From contig NC_057762.1 in NCBI RefSeq assembly GCF_010389155.1, forward strand, positions 33,168,055 through 33,232,054: a DNA stretch of 64,000 bases, written 5' to 3'. This document shows positions 36,705-48,075 of this stretch, piece by piece. How positions within the stretch are numbered: the stretch's first letter is position 1; the number at the start of each line of letters is the position of its first letter. The notes under the pieces are model-generated. The model was not told the origin of the DNA. It ran no database searches and saw only the letters and a program-made list of their open reading frames with translations. A program made the translations under genes and the position numbers. Source of the stretch: Erigeron canadensis. Lineage: Eukaryota > Streptophyta > Magnoliopsida > Asterales > Asteraceae.

Positions 36705-36773
36705 CTTATATAATTCCCCTTAAAAGGTCCTAACTTTCTAATTTAAATGTCCTAACTTTATGCAACTGAATCC

Positions 36774-37416
36774 CTGAAAATGAATCCAAGATGCAAGCAT
36801 TATAATCATCATATAATTATTAAAGAAATATAAATATGCAAATAAGATCTCAAATAATACTCCAACAAATTGCTTGAATTACAAAAATCCTTAATTCTAT
36901 TCAATAAAATTCAAGAATTTAATCCCCAGATACAAACTTTAGTCAATTATTAATTGTAGAAATCAAAAACACAAAAATACACAAATTTTAATATAGAAAA
37001 AGGCTTGAAATTCATAATTAATTGAAAAATTGGCTGAATTACAAAACCCTTAACTTTATGTAATTAAAACCCAAGAATCGTATCCAAGATTCAAACTTTA
37101 TAACCAATTTAATTATTATAAACATATATACAACCATTTTTCAAACCTCAATGAACTATTAAATACATAAAAAAAAAAAAAAAACTTTTTATATAGAAAA
37201 GATATAGATGTTCAATTAATTGCAAAATTGCTTGAATTACAAAACCCTTAACTTTTTTTAATCCAAAACCCAAGAATTGAATCCAAGATTCAAACTTTCT
37301 AATCAATCATCAATATATATATAACTACAAAACAAATAAATAAACCTACATAATTAATTGGAAATACAAAGAACCATTCAAGAAAAGAAATAAAAAGAAA
37401 TTCAAAAAAATGTTAC
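36774..37416 (-). repeat. AVT6: Probable AVT6 5'UTR intron with repeated units
   Basis: On the minus strand a donor caaag/gtaaca at 37417/37416 and an acceptor cattttcag/ggatt at 36774/36773 define a leader intron. Three clear copies of a 70-80 base block (gaattacaaaac..cttaactt...ccaagattcaaacttt) start at about 36870, 37028 and 37220, and a weaker fourth lies near 36741-36800. Their spacing is about 160-190 bases. The splice prediction has no protein support. Confidence 0.55.
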
Positions 37417-37960
37417 CTTTGAGGGTCAATAATTGGATTTTGGCCAATTGGGTACAAGGAAAATTTAGAGGTGGAGAATTATTTCTGACTAAATATGTGA
37501 AATGGGTTTATATAGATAAAAATATACAGATATATACAAAGAAGATTACGTAATATTTTACAAAATGTTGTATGTATAAAAAAAGAATAAAATGATGTAA
37601 AGAACTATGGTTGAAAATGGGTGGAAATTACTGTGTGTGATTGTGTGTGTGTGTAAAAATTGTTGACGTAAGCAAGAAAAGCCCGCCACCGACGTCGTTA
37701 TCAAATGGGTAGATGATGATGATGGGGCAAATAAGCCCATTTGAATGAATCATGTGATTGAATAAAACATGGAAATGTGAAAAAAGACAGCTAATCATTT
37801 TTCATTATTTTACGAGAAGAATATTTGTTTTGATTTCGTGTGTAATTGGACAAATTGTGAACCAAGTTATGTGATTTATAAATATGTTACATGAATGATC
37901 CTTGTGCTTTAGTTGAGGTTATAATCTTGTCCTTTGTTTTGTAAATCTTATGGATTTAAC
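37417..37960 (-). other. AVT6 promoter and leader region
   Basis: The first part is the presumed first non-coding exon and promoter of AVT6. A short (TG)n tract lies near 37630-37655. No clear TATA box was assigned. Confidence 0.35.
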
Positions 37961-38180
37961 CACGATACCCACACAATGCGGCGGGACGACAACGACGAGG
38001 GTGAAGTGGTGGCGGAGATCGTGGTGATGGTGCCATGACCAGTGACATAAGTAATTGATGTAAAGGTAATTAATGGAGACATATTATAAGATAAACAAAT
38101 TAATGATATAAATTAATTCATTAGGGATACAATAGTCATTATACCATTTAACTCTATTTCTATAAATAGGGGTGTTAAAA
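37961..38180 (-). mobile_element. Helitron relic
   Basis: On the minus strand the 3' side carries a degenerate hairpin (cccgccgcattgtgtggg) preceded by 'ccaccac' repeats, as in the Helitrons at 41333 and 5740-6206. The terminal CTAG is not preserved, and the 5' end is only guessed. Confidence 0.4.
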
Positions 38181-40102
38181 TTTTTATATACCACGGAGTA
38201 ATTTAGATGTAATTTTTGGCAAAGTGTAACATTATAAAGGAAAAGATTACTGAGATTATAAGTGGTTGCTGGTTGGACAAAAGTATAAATCTGACTTTTT
38301 TTCATTGCTGGAAATTGAGTTTGTGTATTTGGTTTTAGAATGTCAAGTTGACCTTGCATTTTTTGGGGGAGTGATATATTTACAACTAATTTTGACTCAC
38401 CCACAACAATACATATTTTATACAATTATACACCGTATAATAAAATATATATTTTTGTTATAAATGTCTAAAATTTGTCGTATATTTATCGCTACATTTT
38501 TTTAGCTAATGGTCATGTCATTATTTTTCACCCTTTCTATTCTCTTAACCAAGCTCCCGGAGTTAAAAACTTAATATACAAAGGTTTGATGAACTGCATA
38601 CTACTCGTACATAGTGTGTCTATAATAAAAAGGGGGAAGACATGCGTAGTTTACTAGTATTATTATATTAAATCTTAAGGACAACATGCACGAGCCGATA
38701 ATTAAACCACACTCATCTTCCACGTTAATTTGGCTTCGTCTGGTTGAGTGGTTCCCAATAATATTCACATGTACTATGTGTCTATGTCTAACTGTCTACA
38801 ATCCTATAGTAATTGCTCAAAAGTATAAAGGTTTTAACAAGAGGTTTTAAAAAGAAAATTATGATATAAGTACAACATCTTTTTAAAAAAAACTATCATA
38901 CTTAAGTATCATTTATTTGTATGCTCTGTTGTATTTCGTATAGTGTGATAAATTAATACTCTTAAAAACTATTATACGAATATTAATAACCTTTAAAAAG
39001 CCTCCAAATTATATCTTTATTACACAAGTTATTAATTAAAACACCAAACGACAACAAAATTTAGAACGCGAGAGCTATTAAATGTGTGTAAACATGTGCC
39101 TAAATTAAACCTTTGACATTTGTTTGTTACTAAGTTCAATTGTTGACTTATTCTAACTAAATTTAAATGATAATAAGAAGTAAGCGCAATGTTCACAGTC
39201 TTACCTCTAAGAGGCAAGTTAAAATGTTGACAGTCTTATCTCTACCACGATGATGTAAAGAGACTGCTTTCAGATTTTATCTGACATAGAAAAAAACAAG
39301 ATATGAAGATAAAATCTTTGATCCAGTCTCAAAAAGTAAGCTAAGTATAAACCACTTATTTAATTTTACTGGTGTTGAAAATGATAATGAGTATTTTTAG
39401 ACATTTCAAAACTAAAAAAGTTTACTAGTTAAAATTAAATATAAACAAGTAAAATCTTTAAAAGGGTTTATGGATATATTTGTGACGATATAGAAAATTC
39501 TTCAAAGGCCGCCATTGCTGTTCAATAAAACATCGGCATCTTCTTTTTCAAGTTCCAATGCTTCAAGTCTGGCAGTATTGTCTTCTTAATCTTGTATATC
39601 AAGTTCAAGTCTCGATCCTAATCTATTAATTAACTAGCTAGTATGTAAATTTGTCTGTCTTTTAATCTTACCAGCCTTTACCATTTCAAAAAGGACAAAT
39701 CTAACACGTAGACATTATCCTAACTTGTGATTTTTTTAATGCTTAATTAGTCATTTGGTGAGATAAGTTAATTAGGCATCTTAAGCACAATATAATATAG
39801 TAATTATGGGGTTGTTATTGTGACACATGTAAATTTAACATCTATGTAATCAATTCAATATCAATATTACGTCAACCTCATTGGTGACTGATCTACTGGG
39901 CAAGCAAAGTTACAAAACTATTTGCGGGTCAATTTTCTTCATCTAGTTTTATTATGTGTTAAAAAATGATATGATCTATAAATCAATTTCCTTCAAAGTT
40001 CAAACCCTCATCAAATTCTTTAAGAATGTGTTCAATGAATCTTATATTTAAAAAAGTATCCAAAATTATAAAAAAAAAATCAACCAATATCCAAAATTAC
40101 TA
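38181..40102. other. Intergenic AT-rich DNA
   Basis: Only short ORFs without resemblance to known proteins. No convincing repeat boundary, RNA gene or regulatory site was found. Confidence 0.5.
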
Positions 40103-40371
40103 TCTCTACTACTTAATAGAAAAACATAGCTCTGTTGAAATGTACATGATTTGAGATGAAGGATTTGTCTAAATTACCTTTCCATACAATACATCACTAA
40201 ATTACAATTATACTTTCTCAGCAAATGAAAGCCTCATTGCCTTGATTGTTCTCCACACACTAAATCACTGTCACTAACTCTTTTTATAAATCACTTTTGT
40301 TACAGCAATGTACACGACATTAAGCGACCACCTTATAACAATCCCGCTGCAATGTGCGGGTTCTAGGCTAG
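40103..40371 (+). mobile_element. Miniature Helitron, 269 bp
   Basis: Starts TCTCTACTACTTAATAG after an A and ends CTAG before a T. A hairpin CCCGC-tgcaatgt-GCGGG lies 11 bases before the end. It is non-coding. Confidence 0.7.
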
Positions 40372-41332
40372 TAAAAGTATAATATACTGAGCATCTGGAA
40401 TTAATTTTTTAATCACGGAACCAAATTTAGTATTTTTTTCCTTTTGATTATTATTAAGCACATACCCTTTTCTTTTTCTTTTTCTTTTTTATCAAGAATA
40501 CTTCATGTTTTCCCATCCAAAAAGCATATCTAAAAATGTTAGTTTTAGTAGTTTGCGCTTATAAATCTACCAAAATCTGGAGTATATGTTGGGTGATAAC
40601 CGTAAATTATTTTGAATATAGAGTCGTGTTAGTTTTACAAAGTGGGTTAATAATTGAGATTTGAGTTGGATCATATTAGGCATGGCCCATAGTGGGCCCA
40701 TCTTTTTTACAGTCCACGAAAATTTTGATGTCGTAAGATTGGGCCCACCAGTTTGTGACTACGCGGCGAAAGTAGTCGAAAATGACTGGCTTTACGTATT
40801 AACCAATTTCCAAGTTCGTATTCATATTTCATGTTCTAAGATTCAATTCAATAATATATATTTCCCGTCAACGCGTTTCGAGAGATGCAATTAACATTTT
40901 TTCTACTTTTTTTAATTTGTTTGTGGGTTACGAGTAATAATCGAGGAAAGCATACATGACAATATGATATGGATAGACAAAGTCAAGTAAATGGATTTGT
41001 TAGTATATCACATTATTTTATGTTTTTATAAAATCCTTGATCAACAATAACCATCATTAAGATGGTTAACGATAAGATGTTTTGACGTTTTTACAAGAAA
41101 TTATGGGTTCGAACCTCCTTAAGTAACAATCGTGTGGATGACCAAAGGAATAATGATTCATAAGTGGTCAATAATCTTATTCTCAGGCACCTTATTTTTA
41201 CTGTATCTGAATATGATAAACCTTATCAAGGGGTATCGTTATGGTCTTTGTTCATGCTTAAAATATTGTACGTCATAATCGTATAATTTAAACATTTCTA
41301 ATATTGAGATTGAGATACAATCTTTTAAAGAC
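40372..41332. other. Intergenic, with a possible SINE fragment
   Basis: Around 41100-41120 a box B-like gggttcgaacctcctt is preceded by agatggttaacgataagatg, suggesting a truncated tRNA-derived SINE; no target duplication was found. The ORF at 40661-40894 resembles nothing known. Confidence 0.35.
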
Positions 41333-41811
41333 GAGATGGGTACCCACGCAATGCTTTGACGGCAACGGCAACGGGTGGTGCTGGTGGCGGTGGTAGTAAC
41401 GATGTGGTTATTAATCTAAAAATAATAGACGTAAATGGTAGTGTAGTTATTTTATGGTTAAGAGATGTATATTTTGTAAATAACTTTATTAAGAATATTA
41501 TAAAGATATTAGGTAAAAATATTTAAATTAATTAATAATGAAAATCGATAGTTTGGAAAAATATGAGTGTAAAATATTTTAGGAATATATTGGGTAGATT
41601 TAGTGTGTGAGTTAGAAATGTGTTAAAAATTAAGGGTATTTGGGGTATTTTAAAGGTAGAGAGTTAAAAATGGGGTAATTTGTTTATTAATATAGTATAG
41701 ATTCAGGAATAAAGGGTTTGGTGGTATTGTAAATTAAAAGGTTAAAATAGAAATTTTAAAGGTAGAGTGTTTAATTTGGGAAGGGTAGTTTGTTTATATA
41801 GGGAGTATAGA
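41333..41811 (-). mobile_element. Helitron with repeated 5' end
   Basis: Read on the minus strand it starts TCTATACTCCCTATATAAAC after an A, shared with the Helitron at 4004, and runs to a GC-rich hairpin region (cccgttgcc...gcattgcgtggg) near its 3' end, where the CTAG has decayed to CTCG. A second start-like sequence, TCTATACTATATTAATAAAC, occurs about 110 bases inside (near 41702), followed by the same 'actctctacctttaaaa' context. Confidence 0.6.
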
Positions 41812-42068
41812 TATAGATAGATATATAGATATAATAAGTTAATAACAACTTAATGTTGTTATAGATTCAATACTTTAATAATTGTCGAAAATGTTGTTGA
41901 AAAAATTCGTGAAACTGACATAGTCACATCACATGACAACTACAATGGTCTATGGATGCCGTATATGGGATTGAACGTATGAAGCAAATTTAGCTTCCTA
42001 GAAATCCAAATCTGTATTGTTTGGAAGTGAATTTAACTTTAGTGAAATAGATCCTCGTCAGTTAATAA

Positions 42069-43160
42069 CTAGAAATTTTTGGACCCCGCGTTGCAGGGTC
42101 TCAATTCCTTTGTTGAAACGGTTCGTTATTTTAGTATATATGCCGTGAATTTTCGACAACTTAATAGAAATAATTTTGTCATTAATATGTTTGTTTAAAA
42201 GTTGCAAGAAAACAAAACGTACCCCGTAGTAGAAACCTGAATGGGATGTGATATAACAAAAATATTAATATATTAATTCAGATATCAGGTGGATGCGATA
42301 TAGCAAAATGCAAGTAGTGGTACGGGGTGTATCACAATAAGGTTGAATGACAATTAAAAAGTGTGAAAAAAACAAAAGAAGTAACCCGTAATAAAAAATC
42401 CGAAAAGGAAAAACAAAACTAAAAAAGAAAAAGACGTGAAAAAATCCGAACAGGATGCAATGTGGCAAAATCTAAACTATAGGAAACGTGCGATGTGTCA
42501 CTTTATAGCTGATGGGACGTGTCAAGTTTTAATAAGCATGGTGACTATTGATAACCATGCCAAAAAAAAAAAACTCAAAATGGGATCCGTAATGTCAGAA
42601 TCTAAATAGTGATGCGGAGTATATGATGAACCAATAAAAGAGATCATATACGCAAAAAAAAGGTATCAAAAAACCAAGAAAAACCAAAAGATAAATAACC
42701 TTAACGAAAATAGAATAACAAAGGAAAAATTAAATTTTGTGTAAAAGTTTCCAATATATTAATTCAGAACACAGAAGCGAAAAAACTATGATGAACACCA
42801 AGAAAAAACCCCAAACGGGATCCAAAATAACAAAATCTAAATAGTGATGAGGGGTATACGATGAACCAATAGAAAGAAAATACAAAAGCAAAAAAACTAT
42901 GTAATAAACCAACAAAAACCGAAAGAAAAATAACCTTAACGGGATCCGATATAGCAAAATCCGAAAACACGCGGGGTATAGGTGGACCAATAGAAAGAAA
43001 ACACAAAAGCAAAAAAAACTATGTAGGAAACCAAGAAAAACCGAAAAAAAAATAACCTTAACGGAATCCGATATGGCAAAATCTGGGAAAAACGCGGGAT
43101 ACAGGCGAGACCAATAAAACAGTGGCACGTGGCACTATTCATAAGGCTCGCCATTAATGA
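42069..43160 (-). mobile_element. Helitron with internal tandem repeats
   Basis: On the minus strand it begins TCATTAATGGCGAGCC after an A and ends CTAG before a T, with a hairpin GACCC-tgcaacgcg-GGGTC shortly before the end. The 5' half is a tandem array (separate entry). No coding capacity. The 5' boundary is less certain than the 3' one. Confidence 0.6.
42560..43130 (-). repeat. Tandem array, unit about 125 bases
   Basis: The blocks accaatagaaagaaaa...caaaagcaaaaaaactatg...aaataaccttaacg recur, with anchors near 42631, 42862, 42988 and 43110. The two central units are the most alike and the outer ones diverged. The long minus-strand ORFs across it (FYW/LPYRIP repeats) are products of the repeat, not a gene. 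Confidence 0.65.
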
Positions 43161-43364
43161 TATAGTAATACGCCAAGTATGTTTTATGTAAATAATCTTT
43201 AATGAAAATTGCATCACGATTCATGTTGACGTAATTTCAGCAATAGTTGAATACGGTATCTACTCGTTTTACCAACATAAAAACTGAAAGATATAAAAAT
43301 ATGTTGGCTGTAAGTAAATTTTATTTTTTTTTATAATGAGCTTGGATGATTTTTTTTTTTTTTA

Positions 43365-44468
43365 GAGTTAAATGCAAGAATGGTCCCCGTGGTTTGTCAC
43401 TTTTTGCAACGGCAGTCCCTCTCTTGATTTTTAAGCAACCGTGGTCCTTGAAGATATGTTTCAGTTGCAATGGTGGTCCAACACTAATAGAACCGTTAGT
43501 TGGTGCCGTTAAGTTTTCCATGTGAGTAGCATATATGAGGTATTATTGTCCTTCCTCCTACATAAACAGTGGGATATTCAAAAGTATCTGTATTTGAACC
43601 ATGATCCGAATATTCGATCTTATTTTCTATGAAAAGTTGGATACAATAAATTTTGGATTCAAATTCGGATAATAATTTTTGAAATGTTTCAGATATTTTG
43701 GATATCTCAAAATATCTAGAATTTTTTTTTGTTAGATTTCAATATCATTATTTAGATTTCAAAAATATTAGATGATATCGAAAAATCCTAGTTTCAATAT
43801 CCGAAAGTATCCAAAACGTTAGTCGCAATGTCCAATAATACGACAATATATATGATATTTTTTTTTTTTTCTAAAATTCAGATACTTGAGTTTTTTTTTT
43901 TTCCAGGATACTTATTTTTTTTCCTAAAATTCGGCTATCCGAATTAAGGATATTCAAAATTTCGGATAGTGGATTTGAATATCCGAACACATATCCAAAG
44001 GATTTGGATATCCGAAATATCTAAAACTTTCAAGATAAGATAGGCATAATATCTCTTTTAGATATCCGAAATTTGATTTAGAAATTTAGGATATCCAAAA
44101 GTCGAATATCCGACTTTTAGATATTCGAATGTCTGAAGTTTTCAAAAATCTTTACCTAAATCTAAATCTAAATCCGAACCGAAATTTGAATATCCGACAT
44201 TTCAGATAATATCGGATTAGATTTCTAAATAACGTATTTGGATACAAATAATTTTGAACACCCTATGTTTGTGTAGGTGGAAGGACATTAATACCCCTCA
44301 AGTGCAACTCACATGGGAAACTTAACGACACTAAATAACAATTTTGTTATGAGGGGCCGCCGTTGCAACTGAAACATATCTTCAGGGAACACGGTTGCTA
44401 AAAAATCAAGAGAGAGACTACCGTTGCAAAAAGTGACAAACCATGGGGACCATTCTTGAATTTAACTC
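43365..44468. mobile_element. Mutator-like element with ~180-bp inverted repeats
   Basis: Left end gagttaaatgcaagaatgg and right end, read on the minus strand, gagttaaattcaagaatgg; arms of about 180 bases (43365 to about 43550, about 44275-44468) match throughout. The element is flanked by T runs on both sides, compatible with a 9-base T-rich target duplication but not proving it. It has no transposase. Confidence 0.75.
43560..44270. repeat. Degenerate ggatatccgaa/ttcggatat array
   Basis: Motifs such as atccgaa, ttcggat and ggatatcc in both orientations fill the interior of the Mutator-like element at irregular spacing. It looks like a simple-sequence expansion; no ORF. Confidence 0.6.
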
Positions 44469-45220
44469 TTTTTTTTTTTATTTCAATAAGATCATGACGT
44501 GATCAATTGAGAATTTATGCCAAGTGACCTCTGTATTAAGATAAATCGTTGCTAATGTACCATTACAAGTTAAGTCATTTTCGATGCCATTTAAGATAAT
44601 TTTTTTAAATCGGACATTCTTAATTTGTAAATGCTATATAGGCCTATATGGTTTCAGGTTCCTATACTAATCGTATCTAAATAAATAAAGATTTGCTATG
44701 AGAGTGGAAAACTCTGGTTCTGAATGAGTGATACAAGACTAGCCCAAACAAGAATCTTGGGCTAATAGAAAATACAACACTTAGAAGTCAGAAACAATCT
44801 AGTATCAAACTTATAGGCCCATATAAAGATGCTGAGAGCGGAGGGCCTGAGTCCTGAGATGCATGATGCCATATATGAATTCAAAACTTAATTCTAGGAA
44901 TTTATAAATTTACCGTATTGATGGTTTATTGGTAAGAGATTTGACCTTGAAAAAATTTTCTTTGATCCGATTGTTACTTTTTACATTTGTGGGGTAAATT
45001 TATAAGATATTTTCCGAGAGTCGTGGATTTAATTCCAAACATACGAATAGTTTAGGAGTTGAAGTGGATTAAAATATTGTTAAATTTTTTATTTTTTTTA
45101 ATTACCATATCATGGATTCAAATTTGGGCTTTCTATTTTATGGACATTTATACAATTAATGTATAACAACAATTCAGCTTTTGCTCAGAAATTTATGTAC
45201 TAGATGAAGCTCTCTAGGAG
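44469..45220. other. Intergenic AT-rich DNA
   Basis: No gene or repeat boundary was recognised between the Mutator-like element and the tRNA gene. Confidence 0.45.
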
Positions 45221-45223
45221 AAC

Positions 45224-45228
45224 AAAAA
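45224..45228 (-). terminator. RNA polymerase III terminator of tRNA-Arg
   Basis: A run of five T on the minus strand, 22 bases beyond the tRNA 3' end, the first adequate T stretch downstream. Confidence 0.5.
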
Positions 45229-45249
45229 TAGAAGCTATTTTTAACCAAG

Positions 45250-45322
45250 CGACTCTGCTGGGGATCGAACCCAGAATCTCTGGTTTCGTAGACCAGCGCC
45301 TTATCCATTGGGCCACAGAGTC
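45250..45322 (-). tRNA. trnR-ACG: tRNA-Arg (anticodon ACG)
   Basis: Folds as a full cloverleaf of 73 bases on the minus strand. The acceptor stem gactctg pairs with cagagtc, the anticodon stem ctggt with accag around loop ctacgaa, and the T arm is ctgggttcgatccccag. The anticodon ACG (plus-strand 45287-45289) is read as ICG for CGN arginine codons. Box A (tggcccaatgg) and box B (ggttcgatcc) are intact. There is no intron, and CCA is not encoded, as in nuclear genes. Confidence 0.95.
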
Positions 45323-45660
45323 TATTTGTTGTTTACACTTCAAGAGCATAAAATATATCAATAAATAGTATCAGCTCCAAAATCAGACCTCTGCACCAAA
45401 AGTATATAATTATTAATTATTTTATTCTGGCTGTAAAATATAAATATATTAACTTATAATCTATTTACTTAATGGTTATCAGTGAACACATAATGAACAG
45501 AAAAAAAAATGAAAGAAACTTGTTTTTTGATTGATAAACTAACATAGTCGATCACTTAAATAGTTAAATACGAAAATACTCATAATAGAAGAAAAAGGAA
45601 AATCTAAGCAAACACAAAAAAAAACAAAGAAATACTCGGTCAAGCGACGTGAACATTATA
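45323..45660. other. Intergenic, tRNA upstream and F-box gene 3' side
   Basis: AT-rich. It holds the upstream region of the tRNA gene and the presumed 3'UTR of the next minus-strand gene; nothing else was seen. Confidence 0.4.
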
Positions 45661-46773
45661 TTACTCTGATGGCCGGTACATTCGGATATCTTGATCAAAT
45701 TCATCATCATATACACCGACTTCATACAAAGACTCATCTTTCACACCGTAAACAAACAACCGATTCCGATCATGGTTAGTCATAACAATGTCTCCGCTTT
45801 TGTTCCAAAAGCCTAAAACCTTTATAAATCGATTATAAATAAGAGGCGGTCTTTTATCGAAACAACAATACATCTCCCATTCATCTTTCTCCTTATTCAA
45901 TACCAAAACCCCAATTTTCTCCTCAGCGAAATCGTGGTACACAAACCCAACTCGATCATTTAAATCAACCAAATGCTCATCGACCCAATTATAACATGTT
46001 CGTCTAGGAGCACCAATCAACCCAAATTCCTCTATCCTAATGTCGAAAAATATTACTTTTCTTCCTAATTCATTATTCGGCGAGTAATCCAGACAACTGA
46101 CTAGCCAATGCAAACAACCGTTCGCAAATATACCTTCCCCTCTCACAGGATAACATGGAACTTGAGATATCCTTCGCCATGAATCATCCGTCCCCAAAAC
46201 GTGCACCATGGTGCATAGATTTTCGCTTACGTTATAAAATTCGGAACAACTAACATAACCTTGTAACACAACACACACCATCTTATAAGTATTTGTATAA
46301 TCATCAAAACCGAGCCCACATGACTCTTGTTCGATAATACCTGACTTATATAACCAAATATCGTTAGGAGGCAACTCATAACATTCTTTACGTAACGGAT
46401 GAATAACAACCAAACTAAACTTTGCCCGATTTTCATGTACATGTTGTCGCGATGCGTATAGTAGCTCATTGCACGAACCTAGAATTATATCATTATTTGC
46501 AAAAAACGAAGAGGTCCGTTTTCTCTTACACTCGAACTCCATAATCTTCCGGTTTCTACTCACCTTGATAGAAGTTGAATTATCACTGATGGTACTATCC
46601 GAAAAACTGAGTGTGCATAGGTTGTTGGAATATTGATCCCCGTTGTTGAGAAGGTGAAACATGATAAAAACGGGTTCCTCGACGGCTGCTCGAATAGTGT
46701 GATCAATGGTTGCGAGGTTATAAGGATCGTTGATGTATTTACTGCACCATTGTTTGCATAGAGCCGCCGCCAT
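45661..46773 (-). CDS. F-box-associated domain protein lacking a full F-box
   Basis: Intronless ORF of 370 residues. The N-terminus LCKQWCSKYINDPYN resembles the last third of a plant F-box (cKqWyslindpyF), and the rest follows the F-box-associated (FBA) beta-propeller pattern: a long middle with GLGFDDYTNTYKMVCV, WRRISQVPCYP, GEGIFANGCLHWLV, and a C-terminal IYNRFIKVLGFWNKSGDIVM. F-box proteins bring substrates to SCF ubiquitin ligases through SKP1 contact by the F-box; here helices 1-2 of that domain are missing. No upstream exon with a matching F-box was found within a few hundred bases. It may be an N-terminally truncated copy or a pseudogene, but 370 codons are open. Confidence 0.75.
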   Translation of the reverse strand: MAAALCKQWCSKYINDPYNLATIDHTIRAAVEEPVFIMFHLLNNGDQYSNNLCTLSFSDSTISDNSTSIKVSRNRKIMEFECKRKRTSSFFANNDIILGSCNELLYASRQHVHENRAKFSLVVIHPLRKECYELPPNDIWLYKSGIIEQESCGLGFDDYTNTYKMVCVVLQGYVSCSEFYNVSENLCTMVHVLGTDDSWRRISQVPCYPVRGEGIFANGCLHWLVSCLDYSPNNELGRKVIFFDIRIEEFGLIGAPRRTCYNWVDEHLVDLNDRVGFVYHDFAEEKIGVLVLNKEKDEWEMYCCFDKRPPLIYNRFIKVLGFWNKSGDIVMTNHDRNRLFVYGVKDESLYEVGVYDDEFDQDIRMYRPSE

Positions 46774-47206
46774 ATCGGATATATATTTTTGGCACCACGT
46801 ACGGCTAAGGTTGGAAGATATATAGGGTTAATTTATCGCCGGCCAATGATATAATTTTTTTTTTTATCACGATCGATTATATATAGAGAGATTTGATTGA
46901 ATAATAAATTCACTTATGTAAAATTATAGGAAATGTATAAAGCTTGGGTATCACGTCAATATACGTCGGTTTAAAGATTTCCAATAGATGTTCTTAAATT
47001 AATTTACGGAAATAAATAAACGTAGTAAACTTAGGAAGCTTGGGTGTCACGTAAACAAATATGTGCACGTAATTAAGAAAAACTGATACTTACGATCGAT
47101 CAGTGGCGGCCCGGATCCGTTTTTTTTTCTTTTTGGATATATTTGACTTTTTTTCACAAGAGACACCAAACATTAGTGATAACAATGCATCTTATCTTAA
47201 TCTTAA
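46774..47206. other. Promoter side of the F-box-associated gene
   Basis: AT-rich, with a short T run and no recognisable coding sequence. Paired cttgggtatcacgt and cttgggtgtcacgt copies, near 46943 and 47040, hint at a small duplication. Confidence 0.4.
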
Positions 47207-48075
47207 TCTTAATATATACTATAAGACAGTTAAACTAATGACTAATTAACCTATCACATCGTTCGATTTCATCAAATTGACTTTTGATGATGTCATCATT
47301 TAGATAAACTACAAATTAAAAATCCTAATAATCATTATCCAAATATATTATTGTATTAATATTTATATTAATTTGTAGAAAAAGTCTTATTAATTTACAC
47401 TTTTTTTGTTTTCCATCAATAATTTACACTTTTTAGCCCTGAACTTAATTTATATTTATTTTTAGTCATCAACTTTAAGAAACTTTTTTAAAATTTACAA
47501 TCATTTAATTAAATAAAAAAAATTTAACATATATATGAAATATTTTCTACAAAAAAAAATATTTATTTGAAAACTTAATGACTTATTAACAAATATTAGA
47601 AGAGTCCTAATTGTTATCAAAAAAAATATAAAAACAATCCTAATTGTTATCATATTATCATAGAACAAATGATTAAAAATAAACATATGCGTGTTATGAA
47701 CGCGCATCATGATTAAATACATATACTTGAATGTCAAGTTTGGGATCACAAATATGTTTATATTTCAAATTCAATTATTTTTCCTAATAATATCACATTA
47801 TGAGTACATCTGTTTCAAAATATATTATAATGGAGAAATTATTATATATAGCATGTGCCTTGTGAAATGACTACGACAAATAATTCCATTAATATGTCTA
47901 GGCTAATAATGACAGTGAGGAACCTATGATTATTGAACTACAACTTGCAAAATATAACACTTAAAACCGTTTTTTTTTTTAAATTGTAAGCTTTTGTGAC
48001 TTAAATGTATGAAGATCTAATATTGTTAATATCATAAATCCCGTGTCCAGTGTTGAACACGGGTCTAAAATCTAG
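47207..48075 (+). mobile_element. Non-autonomous Helitron
   Basis: The 3' end is clear: hairpin CCCGTGT-ccagtgttga-ACACGGG (48040-48063), then CTAG before a T. The 5' end lies in a run of 'atctta' repeats, each in A/TC context, so the start could be 47190-47207; I take the one leading into TCTTAATATATACTATAAG. Non-coding. Confidence 0.6.

Noticed and set aside
42730..43217. Overlapping minus-strand ORFs of 82-132 codons rich in Phe and Tyr
   Set aside because: They are translations of the 125-base tandem array in different frames and show no membrane-protein family pattern.
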